Source of the DNA: Goodfellowiella coeruleoviolacea
GTDB lineage: Bacteria > Actinomycetota > Actinomycetes > Mycobacteriales > Pseudonocardiaceae
Length of the DNA stretch: 64,000 nt
Assembly (NCBI RefSeq): GCF_024171785.1
Contig: NZ_JAMTCK010000009.1
Coordinates: forward strand, 248,001-312,000
Reading direction: 5' to 3'
Part shown: in pieces, positions 37,300-45,900 of the stretch
How positions within the stretch are numbered: position 1 is the first letter of the stretch
How the letters are laid out: each line of letters begins with the position of its first letter
Program-made: the position numbers and the translations under genes
Notes under the pieces: model-generated
What the model saw: the letters and a program-made list of their open reading frames with translations, nothing else
Told to the model about the DNA's origin: nothing
Database searches by the model: none

Positions 37300-38564
37300 T
37301 GTCCCTGACAAGAGCGGTGGCGGCGGTGGGCGCGGCCGGTGTGGTGGCCGTGTCGGCAGCCGGGTGCGGAGTGGCCGAACCGGCGCCGCCCACGCGGGCG
37401 GACACGCCACACGGGTACGTCGAGGGAGCCGAGGAGACCGCGGAGGCGCAGTCCCGGCTGGTGGTGGCGGACCGGGAGACCGGCGCGATCCGGGTGCTGG
37501 ACCTGATCACCGGGCAGGTGACCGAGGTCGGCAGGGCGAACGGCGTGCGGGGCGTGCTCGGTGACGGCCGGTTCGCGTACTTAGCCGAGGAGACCGGCAC
37601 CGAGGAAACCGGTGCCGAGGAAACCGGTGCCGGGGAAGCGGGTGCGGTCCGGGTGGTGGACAGCGGCGCCTGGATGGTCGACCACACCGATCACGTGCAC
37701 TACTACCGGGCGGCGATCCGCGAGGTCGGCTCGGTGACCGGCGGCCGTCCCACCGGTGTGCACAGCGATCCGGCGCTGACCGCGATCTCCTTCGACGACG
37801 GCACCGTGCACCTGCTCGACCGCGCCCAACTCGACGCGGGAACCGTGGTGCGGACCGGAACGGTCTCCGGGGCAGCACCGGAGGGCAGCGCGGTGCCGTG
37901 GCGGGAACACCTGCTGGTGCCGGCCGCGCGGGCGGACCGGTCCGCTGACGCGGTCGAGGTGCGCGACCGCCAGGGCCAGTTGCTGTCCACACTGGACCCG
38001 TCCTGCCCCCGGTCACGCGGGTCCGCGGTCACCAGGCGCGGTGTGGTCTTCGGCTGCGCCGACGGCGCGCTGTTGGTGACCGAACAGGACGGTGGGTTCC
38101 ACGCGGAGAAGATTCCCTACCCGCGGCCGGTGCCCGAGTCCGAACGCGCCGTCGCGTTCGCCCACCGCCCGGGCAGCACGACGCTCGCCGCCAGGGCGGG
38201 CGACCGCGGCGTGTGGTCGCTCGACGTCACCAGCAGGAGCTGGACCCACCTGGAGACCGGCCCGGTCGTCGCGGTCACCGCGGTGGGTGCGGGTGCCCCG
38301 CTGCTCGCCCTCACCGCCGACGGCGCGCTGCACGCCTACGACACCGCCACCGGAACGCGCACCGCGCGGACCCCGCTGTTGGCCGCCCCGGTGGCCGAGT
38401 CCGCGCCGGTGCTGCCGGTGATCCAGGTCGACAGCGCCCGTGCCTACGTCAACGACGTCGCCACCGGCACCGTCCACGAGATCGACTACACCGACAACCT
38501 GCGCCAGGCACGCGTGTTCCAGGTCGGCGGCAAGGCCAGCTACCTGGTGGAGACCGGGCGGTGA
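37299..38564 (+). CDS. AztD-like zinc chaperone lipoprotein, divergent paralogue, 421 aa
   Basis: A lipoprotein signal (AVSAAGC, lipid cysteine about residue 23) precedes a seven-blade-type propeller. It aligns with the AztD at 39534 around a cysteine pair: CPRSRGSA...GC here against CPGVHGEA...GC there. The H and E of that second motif and the A-H-H of AztD are lost, but a histidine-rich MVDHTDHVHYYRA stretch near 128-140 is present. The gene carries a four-copy 15-bp repeat and one rare TTA codon (37581-37583). It is coupled to aztB and aztC by overlaps, so it belongs to the zinc importer; it may pass zinc to AztC. Confidence 0.75.
   Translation: MSLTRAVAAVGAAGVVAVSAAGCGVAEPAPPTRADTPHGYVEGAEETAEAQSRLVVADRETGAIRVLDLITGQVTEVGRANGVRGVLGDGRFAYLAEETGTEETGAEETGAGEAGAVRVVDSGAWMVDHTDHVHYYRAAIREVGSVTGGRPTGVHSDPALTAISFDDGTVHLLDRAQLDAGTVVRTGTVSGAAPEGSAVPWREHLLVPAARADRSADAVEVRDRQGQLLSTLDPSCPRSRGSAVTRRGVVFGCADGALLVTEQDGGFHAEKIPYPRPVPESERAVAFAHRPGSTTLAARAGDRGVWSLDVTSRSWTHLETGPVVAVTAVGAGAPLLALTADGALHAYDTATGTRTARTPLLAAPVAESAPVLPVIQVDSARAYVNDVATGTVHEIDYTDNLRQARVFQVGGKASYLVETGR
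37587..37646 (+). repeat. 15-bp tandem repeat inside aztD-like gene
   Basis: Four copies of a 15-bp unit, two of them identical (37602-37616 and 37617-37631), encode repeated E-E-T-G-(T/A) in a loop of the propeller. Being in frame, copy changes would alter loop length without breaking the protein. Confidence 0.8.
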
Positions 38565-39499
38565 GCCGGCGAACACCGCGCGGCACGCGGTGGGCCGCCG
38601 CACTGCTCGCCGCGGCCGCGGTCCTGGTCCTCGGCCTCGGCGGGTGCTCGGGCCTGGGGCGCGGCAGGGCCAGCGTCGTCGTGACCACGAACATCCTCGG
38701 CGACATCACCCGCGCCATCGTCGGCGACCAGGCCGAGGTGACGGTGCTGATGAAACCGAACGCCGACCCGCACTCGTTCGGCGTCTCCGCGCGGGAAGCG
38801 GCCCTGGTCGAGCAGGCCGGCCTGGTCGTCTACAACGGACTCGGCCTGGAGGAGGGGGTGCTGCGCAACGTCGAGGCGGCCGAGGCTGCGCACGTGCCCA
38901 CCCTCGCCGTGGCCGAGCGCGTCGACCCGATCCGGCACACCGGCGACGCCTCCGAGGGCCAGCCGGACCCGCACTTCTGGACCGACCCGGTGCGGGTGCG
39001 CACGGCGGTCGACGTGATCGCCAACGAGATCACCGCCCGGGTGTCCGGTGTGGACGAAGAGGTGATCAGGCGGAACGCCGAGCGCTACCGCGCCGAGGTC
39101 GACCAGCTCCACGCGTTCATGACCGACCAGTTCGGCAGGATTCCCCAGGACCGGCGCAAGCTGGTGACCAACCACCACGTGTTCGGCTACCTGGCGCGGC
39201 GCTACGGCTTCGAGGTCATCGGCGCGGTGCTGCCCAGTGGCACGACGCTGGCCTCGCCCAGCGCGTCCGATCTCGAACAGCTCGCGGGCACCGTGCGCGC
39301 GGCAGGGGTGCCGGTGATCTTCGCCGACTCCTCCCAACCCGACCGGCTGGCGCGGGTCCTGGCCGAGCAGGCCGGACTGAGCGTGCGCGTCGTCGCGCTG
39401 TTCTCCGAGTCGTTGAGCCAGCCCGACCAGGGCGCCGGCACCTACCTGGACATGATGCGCGCCAACACGGTCGCGATCACCAGCGGGCTCGGCAGCTGA
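38561..39499 (+). CDS. aztC: Zinc ABC transporter substrate-binding lipoprotein AztC, 312 aa
   Basis: The lipobox LGGC puts the lipid cysteine at 29. The cluster A-I metal-binding fold shows the expected ligands: His71 (NADPHSFG), His138 (DPHFWTDP), His205 or 206 (TNHHVFGY) and Asp297 (TYLDMMRANT). The long His-rich loop of ZnuA-type proteins is absent, as in AztC, which receives zinc from AztD. Its GTG start overlaps the upstream stop (GTGA). Confidence 0.92.
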   Translation: MSRRTPRGTRWAAALLAAAAVLVLGLGGCSGLGRGRASVVVTTNILGDITRAIVGDQAEVTVLMKPNADPHSFGVSAREAALVEQAGLVVYNGLGLEEGVLRNVEAAEAAHVPTLAVAERVDPIRHTGDASEGQPDPHFWTDPVRVRTAVDVIANEITARVSGVDEEVIRRNAERYRAEVDQLHAFMTDQFGRIPQDRRKLVTNHHVFGYLARRYGFEVIGAVLPSGTTLASPSASDLEQLAGTVRAAGVPVIFADSSQPDRLARVLAEQAGLSVRVVALFSESLSQPDQGAGTYLDMMRANTVAITSGLGS

Positions 39500-39533
39500 G
39501 AACTCCCGTCCAACAAGGAAAGGTGAACACACC

Positions 39534-40739
39534 ATGGCAACCACCTCGCAGGCCGCGGCGCGGGCGAGGCGCAGCGCCGCCCTGTCCACGGCGGTCGCGG
39601 CCGCGCTCCTGCTCGGCGCGTGCGGTTCGGCCGAAGGCGGCGCCGACCGGGCCGCGCCAGGCGGCACGGCGTCGGGATCGGCGCGGCCGGGCGTCGCGCA
39701 ACCCGTTGTCGCGACCTACGACGGCGGCATCTACGTGCTGGACGGCCCCACCCTGCGACTGGCCGAGGACATCCCGCTCGCCGGGTTCAACCGGCTCAAC
39801 GCGGCCGGCGACGACCGGCACGTGCTGGTGTCGACCTCGACCGGGTTCCGGGTGCTCGACGCGACCACCCCCGCGCTGACCGACACGGAGTTCACCGCGG
39901 CCAAACCCGGCCACGTGGTGCGGCACGACGGCAGGACGGTGCTCTTCGCCGACGGCAGCGGCGAGGTGACCAGCTTCGACCCCAAGGCGCTGGGCAACGG
40001 GCTGCCCCGGACCGAGGTCTACCGGACCGCCGAAGCACACCACGGCGTCGCCGTCGAACTGGCCACCGGCGAACTCGTGGTGACCCTGGGCAACGAGGAC
40101 TCCCGGCCCGGCATCCTGGTGCTGGACAAGGAGCGCAGGGAGATCGCCCGCAACGAGAACTGCCCCGGCGTGCACGGCGAGGCCACCGCCCAGGGCGGGG
40201 CGGTGGTCATCGGGTGCGAGACCGGCGCGCTGATCTACCAGAACGGCACCATCACCAAAGTGGACAGTCCCACCGCGTACGGGCGGATCGGCAACCAGGC
40301 GGGCTCCGACGTCTCGCCGGTCACCCTGGGCGACTACAAGCAGGACAAGGACGCCGAGCTGGAGCGGCCGCACCAGGTGTCGCTGATCAACACCACCAGC
40401 CACGCGCTCACCCTGGTGGACCTGGGCACCAGCTACAGCTTCCGCTCCCTGGGCCGCGGCCCTCGGGGTGAGGGGGTGGTGCTCGGCACCGACGGTCAGC
40501 TCCACGTCATCGACCCGGTGGCCGCGCGCGTCACCAACACCATCCCGGTCATCGACGCCTGGCAGGAACCGCTGGAGTGGCAGCAGCCCCGCCCGACGCT
40601 GTTCGTGCGCGGCGGGACCGCCTACGTCAGCGACCCGGGCAAGCGGGAACTCCACGCGGTCGACCTGGCCACCGGCACCCGAACAGCCACGGTGACCCTG
40701 CCCAAGGCGCCCAACGAGCTGACCGGCGTCCCCGCCTGA
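39534..40739 (+). CDS. aztD: Zinc metallochaperone AztD, 401 aa
   Basis: This is a lipoprotein (lipobox LLLGAC, lipid cysteine about 30) with a beta-propeller. The family motifs for zinc are visible: TAEAHHGVAVELATGELVVT near 165 and the NCPGVHGEATA segment near 207, whose cysteine pairs with a second one 17 residues on. AztD binds zinc in the extracytoplasmic space and hands it to AztC. The start is ATG 39534, with AAGGAAAGGTG upstream; the gap from aztC is 34 bp. It closes the zinc operon. Confidence 0.9.
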   Translation: MATTSQAAARARRSAALSTAVAAALLLGACGSAEGGADRAAPGGTASGSARPGVAQPVVATYDGGIYVLDGPTLRLAEDIPLAGFNRLNAAGDDRHVLVSTSTGFRVLDATTPALTDTEFTAAKPGHVVRHDGRTVLFADGSGEVTSFDPKALGNGLPRTEVYRTAEAHHGVAVELATGELVVTLGNEDSRPGILVLDKERREIARNENCPGVHGEATAQGGAVVIGCETGALIYQNGTITKVDSPTAYGRIGNQAGSDVSPVTLGDYKQDKDAELERPHQVSLINTTSHALTLVDLGTSYSFRSLGRGPRGEGVVLGTDGQLHVIDPVAARVTNTIPVIDAWQEPLEWQQPRPTLFVRGGTAYVSDPGKRELHAVDLATGTRTATVTLPKAPNELTGVPA

Positions 40740-40789
40740 CCGCTGACCGCCGTTCCGGGGCGGCCCGTCGTCGGCCCGGCCGGTGCGGG

Positions 40790-41410
40790 TCAGTGGTCGG
40801 CGCGGTGCGCTGGTCGGGCGTTGAGCGCGCGCAGGATGGGGTCGACGAGCTGGTCGAGGTAGTTGGGCTCGACCGGGGCCCGGCGCACCGTCAGCCGCCA
40901 GTAGAGGGGGGCGGCGACCAGGTCGAGGGCGAGTTCGAGGTCGAGGTCGGCGGGCAGTTCGCCGCGGTCGACCGCGCGGCGGAAGGCGATCGCGCCAAGC
41001 GCCCGGCGGGGTTCGCCGACGGTGGTCCGCATCGCGGCGGCCAGCGCCGGGTTGCGGGCGGCCTCGGCGGTCAGGTCGGGCACGATCGTGCCGAGGCGGG
41101 GGTGGGTCAGCCAGTCGTGCACCGCGCGCAGCAGCGCCACCAGGTCCCCGCGCAGTGATCCGGTGTCGGGGATCTCGGCCAGGGGCACGCTGAACTCCGA
41201 GAACACCGCGATCACCATGTCCTGTTTGGACGGCCAGCGGCGGTACAGCGCGCTCTTGCCGACACCCGCGCGTTTGGCCACCGCCTCCATGGACAGCCGG
41301 CCGTAGCCCTGCGCGGCCAGTTCGTCCAGCACGGCCTCGGTGATCGCCGAGGTGATCTGGGGTTGCAGGACGGCGGCGCCGGTCGGGGTGCGGCGGGTGG
41401 GCTTGGTCAT
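40790..41410 (-). CDS. TetR-family transcriptional regulator, 206 aa
   Basis: The N-terminal helix-turn-helix is clear: LAAQGYGRLSMEAVAKRAGV and SALYRRWPSKQDMV. The C-terminal part is the TetR_C_11-like helical domain. Start ATG 41410 is chosen because homology begins there; the upstream extension runs through the operator. It is divergent from the SnoaL-like/NmrA-like pair, and a large inverted repeat at 41427-41485 lies between them, so it probably represses both sides. Confidence 0.9.
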   Translation of the reverse strand: MTKPTRRTPTGAAVLQPQITSAITEAVLDELAAQGYGRLSMEAVAKRAGVGKSALYRRWPSKQDMVIAVFSEFSVPLAEIPDTGSLRGDLVALLRAVHDWLTHPRLGTIVPDLTAEAARNPALAAAMRTTVGEPRRALGAIAFRRAVDRGELPADLDLELALDLVAAPLYWRLTVRRAPVEPNYLDQLVDPILRALNARPAHRADH

Positions 41411-41426
41411 ATCTCCGAGTATACGT

Positions 41427-41485
41427 GTGGACGATACGGTCCCGTCCTGTCTATGGTGTCGACGGGACGGGACCGTACCGTCCAC
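41427..41485. promoter_or_regulatory. Large inverted repeat, TetR operator
   Basis: Arms of 21 bp (41427-41447 and 41465-41485) match in 20 of 21 positions. Each arm itself contains a near-palindromic GGAC...GTCC core, so two TetR dimers could bind. It lies directly upstream of both the TetR and SnoaL-like genes. Confidence 0.75.
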
Positions 41486-41506
41486 TTGTGTGGAGAGGAA
41501 ACACCG

Positions 41507-41962
41507 ATGAGCGCATCACCGCGCACCGCTCGCGACCTGTTCGAGGAGTCGCTGCGGCGGCTGCTGGCCAAGGACATGACCGGCTACGCCGCGCTGTGGG
41601 CCGCCGACGGGGTCTTCGAGTTCCCGTTCGCCCCGGCGAACTACCCCACCCGACTGGTCGGCCGGTCGGCCGTCGAGGACTACCTGCGCGGCTACCCCGA
41701 CCTGCTGGACGTGCGCGAGATCACCGAGTGCACCGTCCACGAGACCGCCGACCCCGACGTGGTCGTCGCCGAGTTCGAGGCGGCGGGCCGGGTGGTGGCC
41801 ACCGGCCGGCCGTACCGGATGCGCTACGTCGCGGTGGTCACCGCGCGCGACGGTGAGATCACCCGCTACCGCGACTACTGGAGCCCGCTGGCGGGCGCCG
41901 AACTGATGGGCGGCCTGGACGAACTCACCTCCGCCTTCGCCACAACGGGGGCGCAGGCATGA
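41507..41962 (+). CDS. SnoaL-like (NTF2-fold) protein, 151 aa
   Basis: A small alpha-beta barrel of the NTF2/SnoaL type: RRLLAKDMTGYAALWAADGVFEFPFAP at the start, RYRDYWSPL near the end. Members act as small-molecule isomerases, cyclases or hydrolases; the substrate here is unknown. The start is ATG 41507 with GAGAGGAA upstream. It overlaps the NmrA-like gene by 4 bases (ATGA). Confidence 0.85.
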   Translation: MSASPRTARDLFEESLRRLLAKDMTGYAALWAADGVFEFPFAPANYPTRLVGRSAVEDYLRGYPDLLDVREITECTVHETADPDVVVAEFEAAGRVVATGRPYRMRYVAVVTARDGEITRYRDYWSPLAGAELMGGLDELTSAFATTGAQA

Positions 41963-42810
41963 GCGGGCAGCCCACCGTGCTGGTGCTCGGCGGGACGGGC
42001 ACCACCGGCAGCCGGGTCGCGGCCGGGCTCCGCGAGCAGGGGGCCGCGGTGCGGATCGGCACCAGGAAGCCGGCCGGCGACAACCCGGACCACGTCCGGT
42101 TCGACTGGGACGACCCGGACACCCACGGCCCGGCGCTGGCCGGTGCCGACCGCGTCTACCTGCTCGCCCCGGTCGGCGCGGTCGAGCCCGCGCCGGTGGT
42201 CGAGGAGTTCCTGGCCGAGGCGCTGCGGGCCGGGGTGCGCCGCGCGGTGCTGCTCAGCTCCTCGGCCGTGGCCGACGGCCCGTCCGGGCTGGGCGCGCTG
42301 CCCCCACTGGTCCGGGCGGTCCTGCCGGAGTGGGCCGTGCTGCGGCCGTCCTGGTTCATGCAGAACTTCGTGGCCGAGCACACCGTGGCCGACAGCATCC
42401 GGCAGCGCGGGGAGATCATCACCGCGACCGGGTCCGGCCGGGTCGGGTTCGTCGACGCCGCCGACATCGCCGCGGTGGCCGTGCGGGCCCTGCTGGACGC
42501 CGAACCCCACAACACCGACCACCTGATCACCGGGCCCGCCGCCCTCAGCTACGCCGACGCCGCCGCCGTGATCACCGACATCACCGGTCGGACCGTGCGG
42601 CACCGTGCGGTGAGCACCGCCGAGATGGCCGACCGGTTCGTCGCCACCGGTCTGTCACCGGCGTACGCCGCCGTGCTGGCCGGCCTCGACGAGGACATCC
42701 GGCACGGCGCGGAGGACCGCGTCACCACCACCGTGCTGGACGTCACCGGCCGGCCCGCCCGGTCGTTCCCCGAGTTCGTCGCGGCCCACCGGGACGCCTT
42801 CACCGCCTGA
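41959..42810 (+). CDS. NmrA-like NAD(P)-binding protein, 283 aa
   Basis: This is an atypical short-chain dehydrogenase: Rossmann motif VLVLGGTGTTGSRVA at 6-20, then LLSSSAVADG and PSWFMQNF. It lacks the full Tyr-x-x-x-Lys catalytic pair at the usual place, as in NmrA/QOR2-like proteins, which sense NADP+ or reduce quinones. It is translationally coupled to the SnoaL-like gene and controlled with it by the TetR operator. Confidence 0.88.
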   Translation: MSGQPTVLVLGGTGTTGSRVAAGLREQGAAVRIGTRKPAGDNPDHVRFDWDDPDTHGPALAGADRVYLLAPVGAVEPAPVVEEFLAEALRAGVRRAVLLSSSAVADGPSGLGALPPLVRAVLPEWAVLRPSWFMQNFVAEHTVADSIRQRGEIITATGSGRVGFVDAADIAAVAVRALLDAEPHNTDHLITGPAALSYADAAAVITDITGRTVRHRAVSTAEMADRFVATGLSPAYAAVLAGLDEDIRHGAEDRVTTTVLDVTGRPARSFPEFVAAHRDAFTA

Positions 42811-42989
42811 CCGATTCGGCCCGGAACGCCCCACTCCCGTGTGACCGGGATCATCTTTTGTGTGGTCTCCACAAGTTCTGACGCTCGGGACGGTTGGTTC
42901 CGGCATTTCGCCACCAGCCAATACACGAGAATGTTCAGCGTGGGAGTGGGCGGCCAGCCCACAGGTGTCTACAACAGGAGGCTCGGTCG

Positions 42990-45900
42990 GTGTTCAAACG
43001 TGTCGCCATCGTCAACCGCGGAGAGGCCGCGATGCGGTTGATCCACGCAGTCCGGGAACTCTCCGCGGAGACCGGGACGCGGATCGAGACCGTCGCGTTC
43101 TACACCGATGCCGACCGCACGGCCACCTTCGTCCGGGAAGCGGACCTGAGCTACGACCTCGGTCCGGCGTCCGCCCGGCCCTACCTGGACCTGGCAGTGC
43201 TGGAGCGGGCGCTGCGCGAGAGCGGCGCGGATGCCGCGTGGGTCGGCTGGGGCTTCGTGGCGGAGGACCCGGCGTTCGCGGAGCTGTGCGAGCGGGTCGG
43301 CGTCACCTTTGTCGGACCGAGCGCGGAGGCCATGCGCAAGCTCGGCGACAAGATCGGCGCGAAGCTGATCGCCGAGGAGGTCGGCGTGCCGGTCGCGCCG
43401 TGGAGCCGGGGCGCGGTCGAGACCCTGGACGCGGCCGTGGCCGCGGCGGCGGAGATCGGCTACCCGCTGATGCTCAAGGCGACCGCGGGCGGTGGTGGCC
43501 GCGGCATCCGCGTGATCACCAGCGAGGCCGAACTCGTCGACGCCTACGAGCGCACCAGCCAGGAGGCCGCGCGGGCGTTCGGCAGCGGTGTGGTGTTCCT
43601 GGAGCGCCTGGTCACCGGTGCCCGGCACGTCGAGGTGCAGGTGATCGCGGACGGCCAGGGCACGGCGTGGGCGCTGGGGGTGCGCGACTGCTCGGTGCAG
43701 CGGCGCAACCAGAAGGTGATCGAGGAGTCCGCGTCGCCGGTGCTGACCGCGGACCAGGCCGGCGACCTCAAGGCGGCGGCCGAGCGGCTGGCGCTGGCCG
43801 TCGGCTACCGGGGCGCGGGCACCGTCGAGTTCCTGTACCACCCCGGTGAGCAGCGGTTCGCCTTCCTGGAGGTGAACACCCGGCTGCAGGTGGAGCACCC
43901 CATCACCGAGCTGACCACGGGCATGGACCTGGTCAAGGCGCAGCTGCACGTCGCGGCCGGCGGCAAGCTGGAGGGCCGGCCGCCAGCCGAGATCGGGCAC
44001 GCCATCGAGGCGCGGCTGAACGCCGAGGACCCCGACCGCGACTTCGTGCCCTCCCCGGGCCGCATCGCGCGGCTGGACCTGCCCGCCGGCCCGGGCATCC
44101 GGGTGGACACCGGCGTCAGCGAGGGCGACACCATCCCCGCCGACTTCGACTCGATGATCGCCAAGATCATCGCGTTCGGCCGCGACCGCGACGAGGCGCT
44201 CGGCCGGCTGCGCCGGGCGGTGGCCCAGACCAGGGTGATCATCGAGGGCGGCGCGACCAACAAGAGCTTCGTGCTCGACCTGCTCAACCAGCCCGAGGTG
44301 ATCGACGCCAGCGCGGACACCGGCTGGATCGACCGCGTTCGCGGTGAGGGCAGGCTCGTCTCGCACCGGCACTCCGCGGTCGCGCTGGCGGTCGCCGCCA
44401 TCGAGGCCTACGAGGAGGAGGAGCGCCTGGCCCAGCAGCAGCTGCTGACCACGGCGTTCGGCGGACGCCCGCAGGTGCGGCACGAGAGCGGCCGGCCACT
44501 GGACTTCAAGCTGCGTGGCGTCAGCTACCGGGTGCGGGTCGCCCGGGTCGGCGCGCAGCGGTTCCGGGTCGGCGTCGAAGCGGGCGGCGAGGTGCGCACC
44601 GCCGACGTCGAACTCGACCGCTTCGACCGGCACACCGGGCAGGTCGCGGTCAACGGCGCCCGGTACCGCCTGCTCACCGGCACGCACGGGCCGGTCCACC
44701 TGGTCGAGGTGGACGGGGTGACCCACCGGGTCAGCCGCGACGAGGGCGGTGTGATCCGCTCGCCCATGCCCGCGCTGGTCGTGGCCACGCCGCTGGAGGT
44801 CGGCGCCGAGGTCGAGGCGGGCGCGCCGGTGCTGGTGCTGGAGAGCATGAAGATGGAGACGGTGCTGCGGGCACCGGTCCGGGCGCGGCTGAAGGAATGC
44901 GTCGTGTCCGTGGGCAGCCAGGTGGAGACCGGCGCTCCGCTGCTGCGGCTGGAACCGCTGGCCGACGCCACGGCCGAGGACACCGCGGCCACCGAGGCCG
45001 TCGAACTGGACCTGCCGGCGGCACCCGAGGCGGTGCCGGCGCGGGACCGCGCCGCGCGCGGCCAGGAGGACCTGCGCAGCCTGCTGCTCGGCTTCGACGT
45101 CGACCCGCACGACGAGCGCCGGGTGCTCGACGAGTACCTGGTGGCGCGCAAGGCGGCCACCGAGGACGGCCACCGGCCGCTGGCCGAGGAACTCGACCTG
45201 GTCACCGTGTTCGCCGACCTCGCCGAGCTGAGCCGCAACCGGCCGTCCGGCGAGGACGGCGCTGACGCCGGCCACGTGCACAGCGCGCGCGAGCACTTCC
45301 ACACCTACCTGCAGAGCCTCGACGTGGAGCGGGCCGGGCTGCCCGAGCCGTTCCAGGCCAAGCTCGCCACGGCGCTGGCCCACTACGGCGTCACCGAGCT
45401 GGACCGTTCCCCCGAACTCGAAGCCGCGGTGTTCCGGATCTTCCTGGCCCAGCAGCGCGCGTCCGCCGACGCCGCCATCGTCACCACGCTGCTGCGCGCG
45501 TGGCTGCGCGAGCCAGTGCCGGACCAGGCGCTGCGCGAGCGCGCCGGGCTGGCGCTGGAGCGGCTGGTGGCCGCCACGCAGGTCCGCTTCCCGGTGGTCG
45601 CCGACCTCGCCCGCGGTGTGGTGTTCGCCTGGTTCGGCCAGCCGCTGCTGCGCCGCAACCGCGCCCGCGTCTACGCCGGCGTGCGCCGGCACCTGCGCCA
45701 CCTGGACGCGCACCCGGACGCGCCGGACCGCGCCGAGCGGATCGCCGAGATGGTGCGCAGCACCGAGCCGCTGGTGCGGTTGCTCGGCCAGCGGCTGGTG
45801 CGCGACGACCTGGACAACACGGTCATGCTGGAGGTGCTGACCCGGCGCTACTACGGCAACAAGGGCCTCACCGGCGTGCGCACCAGCCAGGTCGGCGGCT

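Noticed and set aside
42861-42885. TTGTGTGG/CCACAAG-like imperfect dyad upstream of the carboxylase as a GntR operator
   Set aside because: The arms are offset by one base and the local GntR gene is broken, so there is no way to support it.
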